DNA of 64,000 nt from Ziziphus jujuba (taxonomy: Eukaryota; Streptophyta; Magnoliopsida; Rosales; Rhamnaceae): positions 14,343,001-14,407,000 of the forward strand of contig NC_083387.1 in assembly GCF_031755915.1 (NCBI RefSeq), read 5' to 3'. Below, in pieces: positions 9,674 through 21,602 of this stretch (position 1 is its first letter; every line of letters begins with the position of its first letter). A program made the position numbers and the translations under genes. Below the pieces are notes generated by a model. That model had not been told where the DNA came from. It saw only the letters and a list, made by a program, of their open reading frames with translations, and did not search any database.

Positions 9674-12208
9674 TTATGTTAAAAAAATTAAACATTAAAC
9701 TATGTTTACCTCCAAATTTTAAATTTAACTAAGAGAAGGGGACTATGTGAATGAAAGTTGAAACCATTTTTTTTTTTTTTTTGCTTTTTGGAAATAAAAA
9801 CACAAAGGGTGTATATGAAAAAACCATTTGAAACTAAGTTTGTGTAATTTGCCCAAAAGAGATTTCATTTAACATTCTACTTCATTTACGTGAATAACAA
9901 TATACAAAGCATATATTTTATCTAAATCCACATGAGGTTTATATTATTATAGCTTAATCTTTTATGTTTTGAAAGTTATAATAAGAATCTTTATATGAGG
10001 CAAAGATGATATTATTTTTAAAGGTGTAAATGTAAATGAGACAATACAAATGAGAGATAATGATTTTTTAAAATCTAAAGAGAAGTTAATGATATTTTTG
10101 AAATTATAAATATCAAAATATATTAAATCGAATCTCAAAAGGAATGGATGAAATTAACCCAATTATAAACATATTTAATAATCAAAATAAGTTACCTAAC
10201 AACGCCAAAAAAAAAAAAAAAAAAGAAAGGGGACATAAAGTTGGCACTCTCGAACCCAAATCTCCAATAAACAAATTTTATTAAAAGCAAGAAAAATTAC
10301 AAGACAAACTATGACTAACCAATCAAAGAAAAGTCCACCTTGAAGCTAGGAAACCCAAAACCTAAAGAACAAAAGGATAAAATTAAGCTGAAAGTCTATA
10401 AGTACATCCACGAGAAAATCTTGTATGCCACCGTGTTACCAAGTCATATTATACCACTTCCGCTAATGTGTTGCCATTTGTTAGAACATTTACTTTGTCA
10501 TTCGAAAACATCCAGCTCACCGATTTTTTTGAAGATATAATATTTATTTTTTCTACTGCCCCTTTTCTCTTTCGCAGGTAACTCCATGCTTGCAATTTCA
10601 TAGGTAATTCCATCAGATGTGAGAGGAAGAGATGGGGGTTTCAACCTGATAAATCAATCCACTGACATCGTTTTTCTTTTGTTAACGAGGGAGTTTCAAC
10701 ATATCCAAGCCCATTTGGATCATCAGGTGAACCTATTCGATTCGAATAAGGGTTCAATGGGCTAAGTGGCTAGTCTTTGTCTTCCACAGCTCTACAACTT
10801 CTCAGAGTGTCAAGATTCAGACATGTAAATGGCTCATATATCTTAATCTCTCCCTTTAAGACAAGACTCGGATCTAAAAATCGAAAAAATTCTGATTTGG
10901 GGTATTAAAAATCTTGCAACTTAAATAAACAAATCTAACAATCACTAAATTATGAAAACCAAAACGACAACCCAAAATAAGCCGTAGAAATGGAAGTAGA
11001 AAGGAGACAAAGTCGTTTAATAGATCAATTGTGAAATTTGGTTTGCTGAAGCATTAGATGGGAGATCCACACTTTGTACCCTCCTTTCTCTTCGTTCCAC
11101 GTCTGCTGTTATATCCGGCGATTGCTAGGGTTACCATACTGGGAGTTAACTGCGAGGTTGCTAAAGAGAAGAGGGTTATAGAAAAAAATAATAATAATAA
11201 AAAATAATTACTTTTTCGAAAACAAAATTTAAAAAAATAGTGAGCTAGATATTTTAAATAGCGAGGTAAATATTTTTAACAGGTGGAAAATATTTAAACA
11301 TATGTCAATGAAGCAATGGAAGAGGTATGCTCTGACATGACGCAAGATTTTCTAGTACATCCACACATAAAAGTGATCATGATAACCAATAGAGGTTGCA
11401 AAAATATTTAATGATCATTGAGACTCTTAGTAATGATTTATTTACATGAAACAAAGACTTATCAATAATTTGAAAGGGGGAAAAGAAAAAAAAAACTAAT
11501 AATCCCTAAAAGGAATAAAAATTAAAGTAAGGTTAAAAAAAATTAGAGTAATAAATTCTTGAGTTGGAGTATGTTTAACGAAAATAGCAATATAGGCTTT
11601 AGTGGCATCTTATTTAATTTCATTTTAATTTCAATTTTCCCTTTCTAGATACTACGGTGGTACACGTATGGAATTTTATTTTCTTTCCAAAAAGTATTTG
11701 TTTATCTATTTATTATTTTTTTAAACAGAATCACCTTACCAAAAATACTTGGGAGAAAATTCTTAGTGTACATACGTAATTTTGTGGTCAGCAAAAAAAA
11801 TAAATAAAAAGAACGTAATTTTGGACCATCCAAACTCCAAAATATAGATAATCTATATAATATATAAAAGAAAAACCGTATACGATACATGTCAGCATAT
11901 TCTTTATCCAAATTCCTTTCAAAAATACCATTTTTATTCATTTTATTTTATTTATTATATTAATTATCTTACCATATATGAATATAACCAAATATATATA
12001 AAATTAATTTTTGATATAACTTGCCATAACTATTAAACAATTGATATTACTACATATGATAATATTTTTGAAATAAATTTAAAATAATTAAAATATTTCA
12101 TTTTATCTTATTTATCAAATATATATTTTTATCCTTTTAAAATTATTATTATTATTATTATATTATATTATATAATATCTCCCTCTATTAAGTGGTGCCG
12201 GAATTATA
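9674..12208. other. AT-rich stretch with unassigned higher-complexity segments
   Basis: A-tracts at about 9766-9782 (T) and 10208-10226 (A) may mark retroelement 3' ends. The stretch 10230-10560 contains AATAAACAAATTTTATTAAAAGC, which on the minus strand resembles a LINE 3' UTR. The segments 10560-10830 and 11030-11180 have higher GC and look like relics of host or captured sequence, but no frame or domain is recognisable. 11200-12208 is AT-rich with a TTA repeat near 12147-12165. Confidence 0.3.
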
Positions 12209-12278
12209 TATTACTTTCATTTCTAGAAGGTATTGTGGCTTCTTATTACTTTCATTTCTAGAAGGTATTGTGGCTTCT
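12209..12278. repeat. Perfect 35 bp tandem duplication
   Basis: The 35 bp unit beginning TATTACTTTCATTTCTAGAA occurs twice back to back (12209-12243 and 12244-12278) without a mismatch, which points to a recent duplication. Confidence 0.95.
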
Positions 12279-12357
12279 TTGGCTAAGTGTATATTATATA
12301 ATATATAATAAAAGAATTATGGCCTAATTATAGCCTAATATATATATATATATATAT

Positions 12358-12506
12358 ACAGTCCGTCTATGGTGTGGACGGTCCTCATGCAGACCACAGT
12401 ATTGGTGACGGTTTTTCATAGTAGTGGTGACGATTTTCTAAGAAACCGTCGTTAATACTATGAAAAACCGTCACTAATACAGCGGTCCTCACCATAGAAT
12501 TGCTGT
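12358..12506. mobile_element. Foldback MITE of about 149 bp inside a TA microsatellite
   Basis: The arms are near-complete inverted repeats around a centre at about 12437. The left arm contains CAGTCCGTCTATGGTG, GACGGTCCTC, TTGGTGACGGTTTTTCATAGTA; the right arm contains the complements CCGTCGTTAATACTATGAAAAACCGTCAC, GAGGACCG (as CGGTCCTC) and ACCATAGA. The element is flanked on both sides by (TA)n, fitting insertion into TA. It has no coding capacity. The family of the mobilising transposase is unclear. Confidence 0.8.
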
Positions 12507-12507
12507 A

Positions 12508-12539
<32 letters not shown>

Positions 12540-14149
12540 GTATAGTAAGATGTACTTTCATATATAATATTTGATTTGATTTTATTTACCAAAAAAGTTA
12601 AACATATTTAGCTATAAATATGTAAGTGACACCTCTCAGCTATTTAAAGTTTCGGTATTCAATATTTTGTTAGTTTTTAGTCTTTCATATTTTGTTTTAG
12701 TTGTTCAATTTTTTTTATTCTTTAATTCCAATATATATATATTTTTTATGGATACTAATATGATCATGTTAATCATAAATATGGACGTGAGCCATACTAT
12801 GGATTTTGATTAAATTGAAGATGCTGAATCAAGACATGATGATAAAAAAAAAAAAAAGATGCTTTTGATGAAGAATCCAAGATATTATTCAGATATGGTC
12901 GTTCTAGCAATCAAGTGGTGCCAGAATTTTCTGACTTTGAAATAACTTCATTGAATAAGAAGTAACTTAAGGAGATTAAGCGTTTATTCTAGATATTATA
13001 TTTTTTTTTCTTATTAAGCTTTTTTTTATTGGGATTGAAATAATAAAAAAAAAAGAATGTTTTTATTTTAGTTAGTATAAATTATAATATAGCTTTTTTG
13101 AAGTAGACAATATTTTTGTTTTTGTAGTTGGTTAATATAATTATTTCGGTATTCAATATTTTGTGGTTTGTTTTTATTGTTTTAGCTTAATTTCCCTCTA
13201 TTAAGTACCCTTAATTTTTTAAGAGTATTCGGAATAAGAACAAATAATTTTTTTATTCGTCTATAGACAACTCTCTAATCGCATCCAATTGGTAAGATGT
13301 GTACTGTGGATATTATGATATCACCCATTATATATGTTTCAACTTTCTGCAATATTTTTTTTTAAATTTTTTTGGAAAGGACTCTCTCAAATTAAAGATT
13401 CCAGATTTAACTAATTGGATAATCTTAATTAAGTATTAATTTATTTCCTTTGAACATTAATTTTTTTCCTTTTTAATTATGTTGACTGTTAATTAATTTA
13501 GTTGATCCAATTAAGTAAAAACTTTATTAGCCTTTTTTATATTTAGCATAATTACATATAATCAGCATCATCGAAACTGAATTTTAACTTCTAATTAATT
13601 AGTATTAACTTAACATTTAAAATAAGTTTGACTTCATATATATGATGCAAATTAATTAAATTCAAAAGTAAAGTCTAATTTCTAACTAATTACAATTAAT
13701 TTAAGGGAAATATCTTTATCCTTTAATTATGAAAAATAACATATATTAATTTAAATAGGAACAAATTTCCTAATGATAATTAGTTCTGAACAATGATATA
13801 TGCAAAATTAGAAATCTTAGTTATAATTTTCCTTTCTAATTGAGGTGTCTTAATGCTGTGGTCCTTATAGCTTATATCCTGAATAGTAGTTATATTTTCA
13901 AATTAGTTTAAGGTTCCAATTAGCTTCTTCAAAAAAAAAAAAAAAAAAAATTTCCAATTAGCAGTGCATTTTTCCCGGCAGTAATTCTTCATAGTATGTT
14001 ATAATTTTTTATGATAGTGTTTCATCATAATGTATTAAATATTAATATTTACGAAAACAAAAAGACATACTTTAAATTTGTACACAATAACAGAAAATCT
14101 AATAATTAAGCTATTATATAAAAGAAGAAAATCATTTTAATATGTATAT
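12507..14149. other. AT-rich stretch; possible decayed coding fragment at 12749-12965
   Basis: At 12749 an ATG frame (MDTNMIM) is broken by a stop. After an A-tract, another frame reads DEESKILFRYGRSSNQVVPEF and ends at TAA near 12965. It may be the C-terminal tail of a decayed transposase, but no family can be named. The remainder is AT-rich with an A-tract at about 13931-13950 and no other feature. Confidence 0.25.
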
Positions 14150-15169
14150 AACAATATATGTATATATTGTTTACTGTTACTTATATGTATATATAACATA
14201 GTTTTCTTCTTTTTGTTTTCCTTCCTTTTTTAGAATATATAATTTTATAATATATATATATATATAATTAAAATAAGGAAACTAACTACTAATAAGAAAA
14301 ATATTGACCTATTTAATTAACCTTAAAACTATTGGTATAATTATTTTACTGGATGATAAATATCAACTTATCCCACAAATAACCTCTTTTCATGATTATA
14401 GTTTTAGGGATAATTAATCTCTTTCCATGATTATAGTTTTAGGGTTAATTATTTTAGGGTTAAATATCTTATAATTTGATTACTTGATTATCTAATAAAA
14501 AATATTGTGTATATTTTTATCCATGATTTTATTTATATATTGTTTACCATTCTTTCATTTTTAGAATATATGTATATAACAATATATGTATGGCAATTTT
14601 ACACTTAGAAAATTGGAAAATTGCGAAGTATAAAAAATAAAATATCGAATTGTAAAGTAAATTGGTAAAGTAAAGTATAAAAAGTAAAGTATATCTTGGA
14701 AAATTGTAAAGTATCAACTACTAAGTTATATATATATATACATACCTTTACTTGATTATCTAATAAATTATTCCCCATTTCTATGAACTTAAAAAAGTAA
14801 AAAAATATAGAATATTTTTTATTAAATAAGCAAGTAATCAAATTATGAGATATTTAATCCTAAAATAATTAACTCTAAAAACATAATCATGGAAAGAGGT
14901 TAGTTAATCCTAAAACTATAATTATGAAAAGTGGTTATTTATGGGATAAATTGATATTTATCCTTAAGTAAAATAATTAAAATTTAAATAGTTTTAGGGT
15001 TAGTTAAATTGGTCAACATTTTCCTTATTAGTAGTTAGTTTTCTTATTTTTTTATTATTTTTTTATATTTTCAAAAAATTATATATTCTAAAAAAGAAGG
15101 AAAATAAAAGAAAAATACTATATTATATATACGTATAAGTAACGATGGACAATATATACATATATTGTT
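14150..15169. mobile_element. 1.02 kb hairpin-like element with long inverted arms
   Basis: The left end AACAATATATGTATATATTG (14150) is mirrored by the right end CAATATATACATATATTGTT (15169). Inverted similarity continues inwards for about 370 bp: TTACTTATATGTATATATAA versus its complement at 15126-15144, the TAGAATATATAATTTT block versus AAAATTATATATTCTA, CTAACTACTAATAAG versus CTTATTAGTAGTTAG, and TTATAGTTTTAGG versus CCTAAAACTATAA. Roughly 230 bp in the middle (about 14520-14755) are unpaired and contain a repeat of the terminal motif (about 14571-14590) and an AAAGTA-rich patch. The element has no coding capacity. It fits a foldback-type MITE. Diverged arms show it is old. Confidence 0.85.
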
Positions 15170-15603
15170 AAATTTGTAAAGAATGACTTTTGATTCCTAA
15201 ATTGACGACAATATCTTCTTTCTCAAATTGGATCTATAAATTATTTTATTACTAAATATATTTTACAATTAAAGTTTGAACAATTAGGAATAGAAAAATA
15301 ATAATCTAATAGGCAGCATTACTCACATTATAATAAATTTAGTATTTATAAGTTATCGTTGAATGCCTTTGCCTCTTCATCTAATCCAATTTAATTATTT
15401 TTTATATATTTGTCAACTATTAATAGTAGGTTGTACAATGTCTATTGTCTAATCAAATTTATTATTTTACATTTACTTTTTATACTTTATAATTATGTTA
15501 AATTGAAAGTTTTAGTTTAATATTATTTTTATGATTCTTTATATATGATTTGATTACAATTTTTTTTTTTACAATTTATTATCAAAATAATATAAGGCAA
15601 TTA
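15170..15603. other. AT-rich stretch without genes
   Basis: Nothing recognisable apart from short AT runs and a T-tract near 15561-15569. Confidence 0.4.
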
Positions 15604-15703
15604 TATATGCCGTGCATCGCACGAACAAAAATATGTATGTTAAAATATAAATATTAAATATATATTAAAATTTGTTATTCTTAATAATATATGTTTAAAA
15701 TAT
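15604..15703 (+). repeat. Left part of dispersed AT-rich repeat, split by the composite retroelement
   Basis: TATTAAATATATATTAAAATT and the following bases match the repeat at about 27147-27215. The match resumes at 25778, on the other side of the composite retroelement. The motif CGTGCATCGCACG (stem CGTGC/GCACG, about 15612-15624) lies near the left edge. Confidence 0.6.
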
Positions 15704-15877
15704 TGTAACATCCCACATCGGTTGGAGAGGGGCACGAAGCGGTCTTTATAAGGCTGTGGATACCTCTCCCTTCAGGACGCGTTTTGTGAGCAAAACCTTG
15801 AGGTCAGGGGGGAGAGAGGGTGTGAACCCTGGGCCAAAGAGGACAATATCCTGATGCGGGTGGTCTGGGCTGTGACA
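15704..15877 (+). mobile_element. TRIM-type LTR, left copy (174 bp)
   Basis: It starts TGTAACATCCCACATCGG and ends CTGTGACA. A near-identical copy is at 25604-25777; the only difference I see by eye is the fourth-last base (G here, T there). The short LTR, TG...CA ends and adjacent tRNA-Met primer site are those of a terminal-repeat retrotransposon in miniature. The altered base matches the gypsy LTR ending TGACA rather than the other TRIM LTR (see findings). Confidence 0.9.
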
Positions 15878-15879
15878 GT

Positions 15880-15891
15880 TGGTATCAGAGC
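15880..15891 (+). promoter_or_regulatory. Primer-binding site (initiator tRNA-Met)
   Basis: TGGTATCAGAGC, complementary to the 3' end of plant initiator methionine tRNA, lies 2 bases after the LTR. What follows (TCTAGGTTCTAG) is not TRIM internal sequence and fits a gypsy leader. Confidence 0.85.
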
Positions 15892-17769
15892 TCTAGGTTC
15901 TAGTATTCCTAAGGGACTGTGCATTGTTGTGCATCCTATCCGTGTTTAATCTCTCGTTTTACCCGTGTGAAAGCATTCTTTCTGTTTGTCTCGAAGTAAA
16001 TTCGTTGCCCGAGTTTGAATAACTCTAATCTTCGAGGGTGTCAATGAGGATCATCTAGCCTAACGGGAAATTCCTATGGCCTAGTCGATGGTCGAGGATG
16101 CCCTTTTCTTTTTGAAGGTCAAGCTTATCATCGTGAATGGTATCCGTTTCGTTCATGGAGAAGAATGATGATTGTCTAAGGATGTGTGTCGATCGATCGA
16201 TTTCAAGGCGTCAAAATATTTTCCCGATCGATTATCAAAATTAAATACTTTTCAAAGTGGTATTTGAAATTAAAGGTGTTTTATTCAAGTATTTTTGGTT
16301 TGTGTTCGTACATGTATTTGTATGTTATAACGTTTGATACTATACTGCACCATATGGAGGCGGCGAACCAATGTGGTCCATGTAGAGCTAGCCCCATGAT
16401 CATGTTGCCTACGAGTCCAGGGGATTGGACGGCCAATATAGGCAACCACCCTGGTTTGTATTGGTAGCAGAGTGTCGGCGACAGTTGGAATCATGGATTA
16501 CGTAACATGTAGAAGGTGTTGTACGTACCTCCATTACAAGCGTGCATATTTTATTTTATGCTATGGATTTTAAGATATGAATTTCAATGTGGAGTTTTAA
16601 CAATTGCCTATGCAAGTTAGGTATATTTGAAAAATATATTTTATTATTTGTTTTATGTTATGGTTTTTCCAAGAGCGACTTAAGGGTTAAGTATCGCCAG
16701 TCGAGAATCCAAAGCAGGGTATCGTTGAGTTCAAAAAGGAGATCTTAAAGGAAGCACGCGATTCAAAGTATGCGATACACCCCAAGGGTACCAAGACGTA
16801 TGGAATGCTCACTGGATGACATGGTGGTTTGGCACGATAAAGGAAGTTGCAAGATCCGAATAAAGGTACTTAGGTCACCGATAAGTAAAAGTAGGGAGAT
16901 GTAAATATGGATTTCGTGCTTAAACTATCATTCACAAAGAGAAGGTACGACAGCGTTTAGAGAATCAAGCAAGCTCCGGACAGCGACTAAAGTTCTACTT
17001 GGTGGTTGATGAGGTTAATGAGATGAGGATGATTCCTTAGGCATGGTTGGATGTTTAAGCATGGTTATTTTTCATTCTAGAAGCTAAGATCTTGATATCT
17101 TATTTCCTTGGAGATTTAAGGTTCGTATTGGTGGTGCTTTATCGATTCAAGGTGGTTGATATTGTTGGTGATAATTTACAATGATCAGGAGTATGATTTT
17201 TGGGACGTAGTTAGAATTTGAGAAGTGTGGAATACTTTATTGGGTTAAGGATCTAGTGATTTGTTCATAGTCTTGGTGGTGATGCTAGAATTAGGATTTA
17301 AATTTCTTATTGCTTGAGGTGTGGATTCATGGAATTTATTTGAAATAAGGGAAACTTAGGGTTTTCAAGAATGATATTTGGATGTTGAGAATTTTATTCA
17401 TGACCTTGATGAATTTAGTTAAAAGAAAGATTGATGTTTGTCGAGGTTAAGACTATTGGTTAATCAATGAGGAGCAAGGGTTTTATAATTGTAAGTACTA
17501 GGAGGGTAATCGAAGATAAGTGAATTAATCTCAACCTTAACTTGGTGATACCAGTATTTGAGGAAATTAGACTTAAGTTCTAATCTAACCTTTTAAAGTG
17601 CTGATCGAGTCACGAGAGTTGGTTGTTGGTTTAAGGATGCATACTTTAGAAGCACCTTATGGTTAGCGTTCGACTATGACCAAGACTTGTAGATCGTGTT
17701 CTCGTGGACCAATTTGACTATCCTTAATTAGTGGGCATGAGAAGGAAAGTTGCACAAGAGGGAAGTTAA
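15892..17769 (+). mobile_element. Degenerate gypsy leader with an old integrase relic
   Basis: No intact frame is present. At about 16730-16960 the order of pieces (KKEILKEARDSKYAIHP, then MDFVLKLSFTKRRYDS) shows a second, strongly eroded copy of the same integrase stretch seen at 18080-18380. The ORF at 16186-16467 has no recognisable domain. The remainder (15900-16680, 17040-17770) is probably leader or eroded pol sequence; nothing specific can be named. Confidence 0.55.
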
Positions 17770-18480
17770 AGTCACTATTAGGCGAATGTAGTGGCAGATG
17801 CTTTGAGTAGGAAGGCTACTGGATCCCTTGCTCACATCCAAGTCATCCAACTACCTCTCATGGTGGAGTTGAAGAAGATGGGGGTGTTAATGCATATGCA
17901 TCCTTCAGGAGTTCTTATGGCTAGCTTCCAGGTACGACCGGTGTTGGTGGATCGTATAGTAGAGACCCAAATGGAAGATCCTAAGTTGAGGACAATTAAG
18001 GGCAAGGTACAAGAAGGTCTTGATCCGGAATTTTCCATAAGGAGGGATGGAGCCCTCGTGTATAAAGGACGACTTTGCGTTCCGGATATCCCAGGACTCA
18101 AGAAGGAGATTTTAGAGGAGGCGCACAGCTCGATGTATGCGATGCATCCTGGGAGTACCAAGATGTAACGGACGCTTGTTAAGTATTATTGGTGGATTGG
18201 TATGAAGAGAGAAGTGGCAGACTTCGTATCAAAGTGTTTGATTTGTCAACAAGTGAAAGCAGAACGACAGAAGCCTTCGGGACTACTCCAACCTTTACCG
18301 ATTCCCGTGTGGAAGTGGGAAGAACTCAACATGGACTTCGTATTCAAGCTTCCTTCCACACCTAGAAGGTACGACGGCATTTGGGTAATCATTGATCGTC
18401 TCACCAAGTCGGGACACTTCCTACCGGTACGAGAACGTTTTTCGCCCTAGAAGTTAGCCCAGTTGTTCGTGCAAGGCATA
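17770..18480 (+). pseudogene. Ty3/gypsy pol fragment: RNase H end and integrase N-terminal half
   Basis: The frame reads through ANVVADALSRKA, the typical end of gypsy RNase H, into the integrase. The H2C2 zinc-binding region is visible as HSSMYAMHPGSTKM and, after an in-frame TAA (18166-18168), KCLICQQVKAERQKPSGLLQ. The catalytic core begins with WEELNMDFVFKLP, carrying the first aspartate of the DDE triad, and continues to IDRLTKSGHFLPV. A stop at 18448-18450 interrupts it. At about 18478 the sequence jumps directly into gag, so the rest of the integrase is absent. In a normal element this segment lies downstream of gag; here it precedes it. Confidence 0.9.
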
Positions 18481-18485
18481 CGTGG

Positions 18486-19478
18486 GATCAGTTCAAGATG
18501 GCCTTCTCTACTGAGTTTTGTCCTCCTGCCTACCGTGAAGCAAGAAGGAGAGAGTTCGAGGAACTACGACAGGGGAACATGACGGTGACAGAGTACGAGA
18601 GGAGATTCCGAGAACTATCAGGATTCTGCATGCACCTGATTCCCGACGATCACACGAAGAAGGTGAGGTTCATAGACGGATTGAAAGAGAGCATCGGCTA
18701 CACCCTTTCTGGATCAGTACATCCCACCTATCAGTCCGCCAGGGATGCAGCGCTCGAGCTAGAGAGACAGGAGGAGATACACAGACCCTCGAGGCGCAGA
18801 TCATTCGAAGGTTCGTATAGCGAAGTACCTCGACAGGGGGCAGCTAAGAAGAGCCATAGCTCAGGCTCAGACAGTGATGGGTTAAGCCCACGAGGCAGAT
18901 TCCAGAGGAGAGATAGTTATCGCATGCCCCAGCCAGCTCGCCATTCGATCAGTGTGGATGCAAGCTCGTATCAGCAGTCACGCATTGGTTCTCCGCGGGT
19001 TTGTCCACTTTGTAGGGGGAATCATTCTGGGCAGTGTCAGATGGATGGTTTATGCTTTCGGTGTGGGCAGCCAGGCCACATAAGGAGGGATTGCCCTTAT
19101 GGTAGCAGCAGTGTGCTAGAAGCAGGTTGACGGACACAGCGTACGGGGATATTTCCAGGACAGAGTTCCCAGGGGAGTCAGCCAGTAGGAGTTTCTTCGG
19201 GATCAGTACAGCCGTCTGCAGGATCGAGTCGAGGTAGAGGAAGGAGAACCCAGCAGACAAGTCAAGGCCGGGTGTTTGCTATGACGCAGCAGGGAGCCAG
19301 GACTACGCCCGACGATTTCACAGATCAAGGGATGGAAGCAGACCTGATCCTGTTGGATCTATCCGGACTTGAAGTAGTGTTGGGCATGGATTGGTTGGCA
19401 AGGAACTACTTAGTCGAGGAAGCAACGTGGGAACCCGAAGCACAGATGCGTGAGCAGTACCCGTATCTGTTCCAGTGA
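18486..19478 (+). pseudogene. Ty3/gypsy gag with truncated protease fused to chromodomain end
   Basis: The 18498-19130 frame is a Tekay/Del-like chromovirus gag. The capsid retrotrans_gag block reads AYREARRREFEELRQGNMTV and continues into YERRFRELS. The nucleocapsid zinc knuckle CFRCGQPGHIRRDC fits C-X2-C-X4-H-X4-C near residue 190. After a TGA at 19128-19130 the same frame continues into QGRVFAMTQQGARTTPD and a protease remnant ending LEVVLGMDWLARN. The catalytic DTGAS region is missing. Immediately after, LVEEATWEPEAQMREQYPYLF is the chromodomain-side end of integrase, so reverse transcriptase, RNase H and most integrase are deleted from this position. The stop at 19476 precedes the polypurine tract by about 30 bases. 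The gag part is the best preserved frame of the element; the start ATG at 18498 is internal to the normal domain, so the N-terminus is also missing. Confidence 0.9.
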
Positions 19479-19509
19479 CGTGCGGAAATTTCGAGGACGA
19501 AATTTTTGT

Positions 19510-19522
19510 AAGGGGGGAAGGC
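19510..19522 (+). promoter_or_regulatory. Polypurine tract of the gypsy element
   Basis: AAGGGGGGAAGG followed by C sits directly before the LTR start TGTAACACC and just after the conserved FEDE-type 3' end of the coding region. It would prime plus-strand synthesis. This marks the following LTR as a 3' LTR. Confidence 0.85.
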
Positions 19523-20023
19523 TGTAACACCCCGTCCCGAATCGCACCGGAATCCGTGCACGTTGACCGTTGACCGTTGACCAAAAGGGGTCAAAAGTTG
19601 ACTTTTTGACTCGGTAAGAATTTTGAGTTGACTAGGGTACCGTGGCGAAGTGCATGACGCCCTGAGTTCGTAGACTAGTAGCACGTCGAAAACGGAGCTA
19701 CGGTTTGAAAGTTATGGGCAAAACAAGTTGAAGTGTAAACTGTCTAAAAGGTGCCGGGAGTTGACTTTTTCTTGTGATGTAATTGTGAGTTGACTCTTGT
19801 ATGGTTGTAAAGTACTCGTCGATACGAGTTCATAGACTAGCGGCACGCTTAAAACGGACATCCGGTTAAAAAGTTATGGACGTTTGAAGTTTACCGGATA
19901 CCGTATTATTTTAATATTTTTTTTGGTCGGTGAACAGTGAAACGCCACGTGTCAGTTTCTGATTGGTCCACGTGGCATGAACAGTGTCACGCAGGGTTTT
20001 AATTTTGAAAAACTCTCGGGGAA

Positions 20024-20083
20024 GAGAGAGAAAGAGAGAGAAGAGAGAGAAAGAGAGAGAGGAGAGAGAAAGAGAGAGAGAGG
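20024..20083. repeat. GA-rich tract in LTR A (also in B at 23033-23092)
   Basis: An interrupted (GA)n run upstream of the TATA-like box. GAGA-type tracts occur in plant core promoters, so a promoter role is possible but unproven. Confidence 0.8.
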
Positions 20084-21602
20084 ACCCGCCGGCCGCCGGC
20101 CATTTTCACGTTTTTCCGGCCTAGTTACTGTACACGCGCCGGCCAGCCAGATTGCCCACCTCATTTCCGGCAAAACCTCCAAATTTCACGGCGAACGGCC
20201 GCCGGACGCGCCCGGATCGGACGTCCGAAGTTTGGCGGCGATTTTTCCCCTCCACCGCCGGCCACCGCGAATCGGCACTATTCCGGCCGATGTACAGTAC
20301 ACGCGCCATACACCCAGCATCCTCTCCTCAAGTCCGGCCTACCCACCAAAAATCACGGCCATCGGACCACCGACGCGCCGGGATCGGAGCGTTTTCCGGC
20401 GAGGGGTCGAAAATCTTCAAACGGTGATTTCTCCGCCGTCCGACCTCCGTTTTGCTCACCGTCGGTCCCGTTGGATTGCTCTCCTCACGATCTACAAATC
20501 TGCAAAATTTCACAGCAAACGGCCACCGTCGGAAATTACTGTTCCGGCGACGGTTGCCGGTGACGTGGCGGCCGCCGGAAATCACTGTTCCGGCGAGTAC
20601 CCCGAAAATTCCGGCCAGCTCCAGTCCGCAGTGTTCGACCTCCTGAACCCAAATCCGACTTCCGTTTCCACCAATTCGCGACGGTTTGGGAGAATTGCGG
20701 AGCCGAAACCCGAAAAGCTTCCCGATAAAATTCCGACCCCGTCGGGTACGATCATCGGAAATTAAGACCGGATCTGTGATTAGCATCACTCGAGCTTCGA
20801 TTCGGTATATAATTCGTAAATTTTAGTTATCGTTTGGTGTTCGCTCCCCGGGTACCCATTTAGGGATTACCCGAATAAAATATTAATATTTGTGGTTTTG
20901 GTACTGTGGATGTTTTAGGTGCACGTGCAAGTAGCGGAGTCAATCCTACGGAGGATCTTGATTGAGATACGTGCACAAGGTGAGTGACCCACCTTCAAAT
21001 TAATTTTGGGGAATTTAATTGATGAATATATTATGTGTGAATTAAATATTTGGAATTTAATATCTATGTGCCAAATATTTATTGGATTTATTGTAGAATT
21101 ATTTATGAATTTATTGGATTTAAGAAAATGCGAATTCTACAAATTTGTGCCATGTGGAATTATTTTATGGTTTTGAGGATTTTGAAATTGGTGTGGTTTT
21201 AATGGTAAATTGGGCATGATTTGATTTTCAAATATTTCAAAGAAAATATTTGGTTATATTGGTGATTTCAATTTTTATGAAATATGCCCATAAAATATTA
21301 TGGGATTTGATTATGATATTTCGAGAAATTATTTATGCTTGGAAAAAATGTGGATATTTGAATTGATGGATTTGGGAGTTGGTGGATTTGAAAATCATGG
21401 AATTTATGGCATTGATTACAAAGAAATTGTGGGAAAATTCCCGGTTCAAGCGGATGGATTATGCCCGCTATGCTTATGAAAAATGTGAAATTTGTTTTAT
21501 AATTTAAATTGTGGATTTTATGATTTTTAGATGCACCGTGCACGTACTGGTGTTCTGATTATGTGATATGGTATATGTGATATGGTTAGTGTGCACACGG
21601 TT

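Noticed and set aside
19977..20765. 262-codon open frame inside LTR A (and its twin at 22986-23774) as a gene
   Set aside because: It has a low-complexity RE-rich start, no known domain, and overlapping open frames on both strands, as expected in GC-rich DNA. The second copy is only the duplicate LTR.
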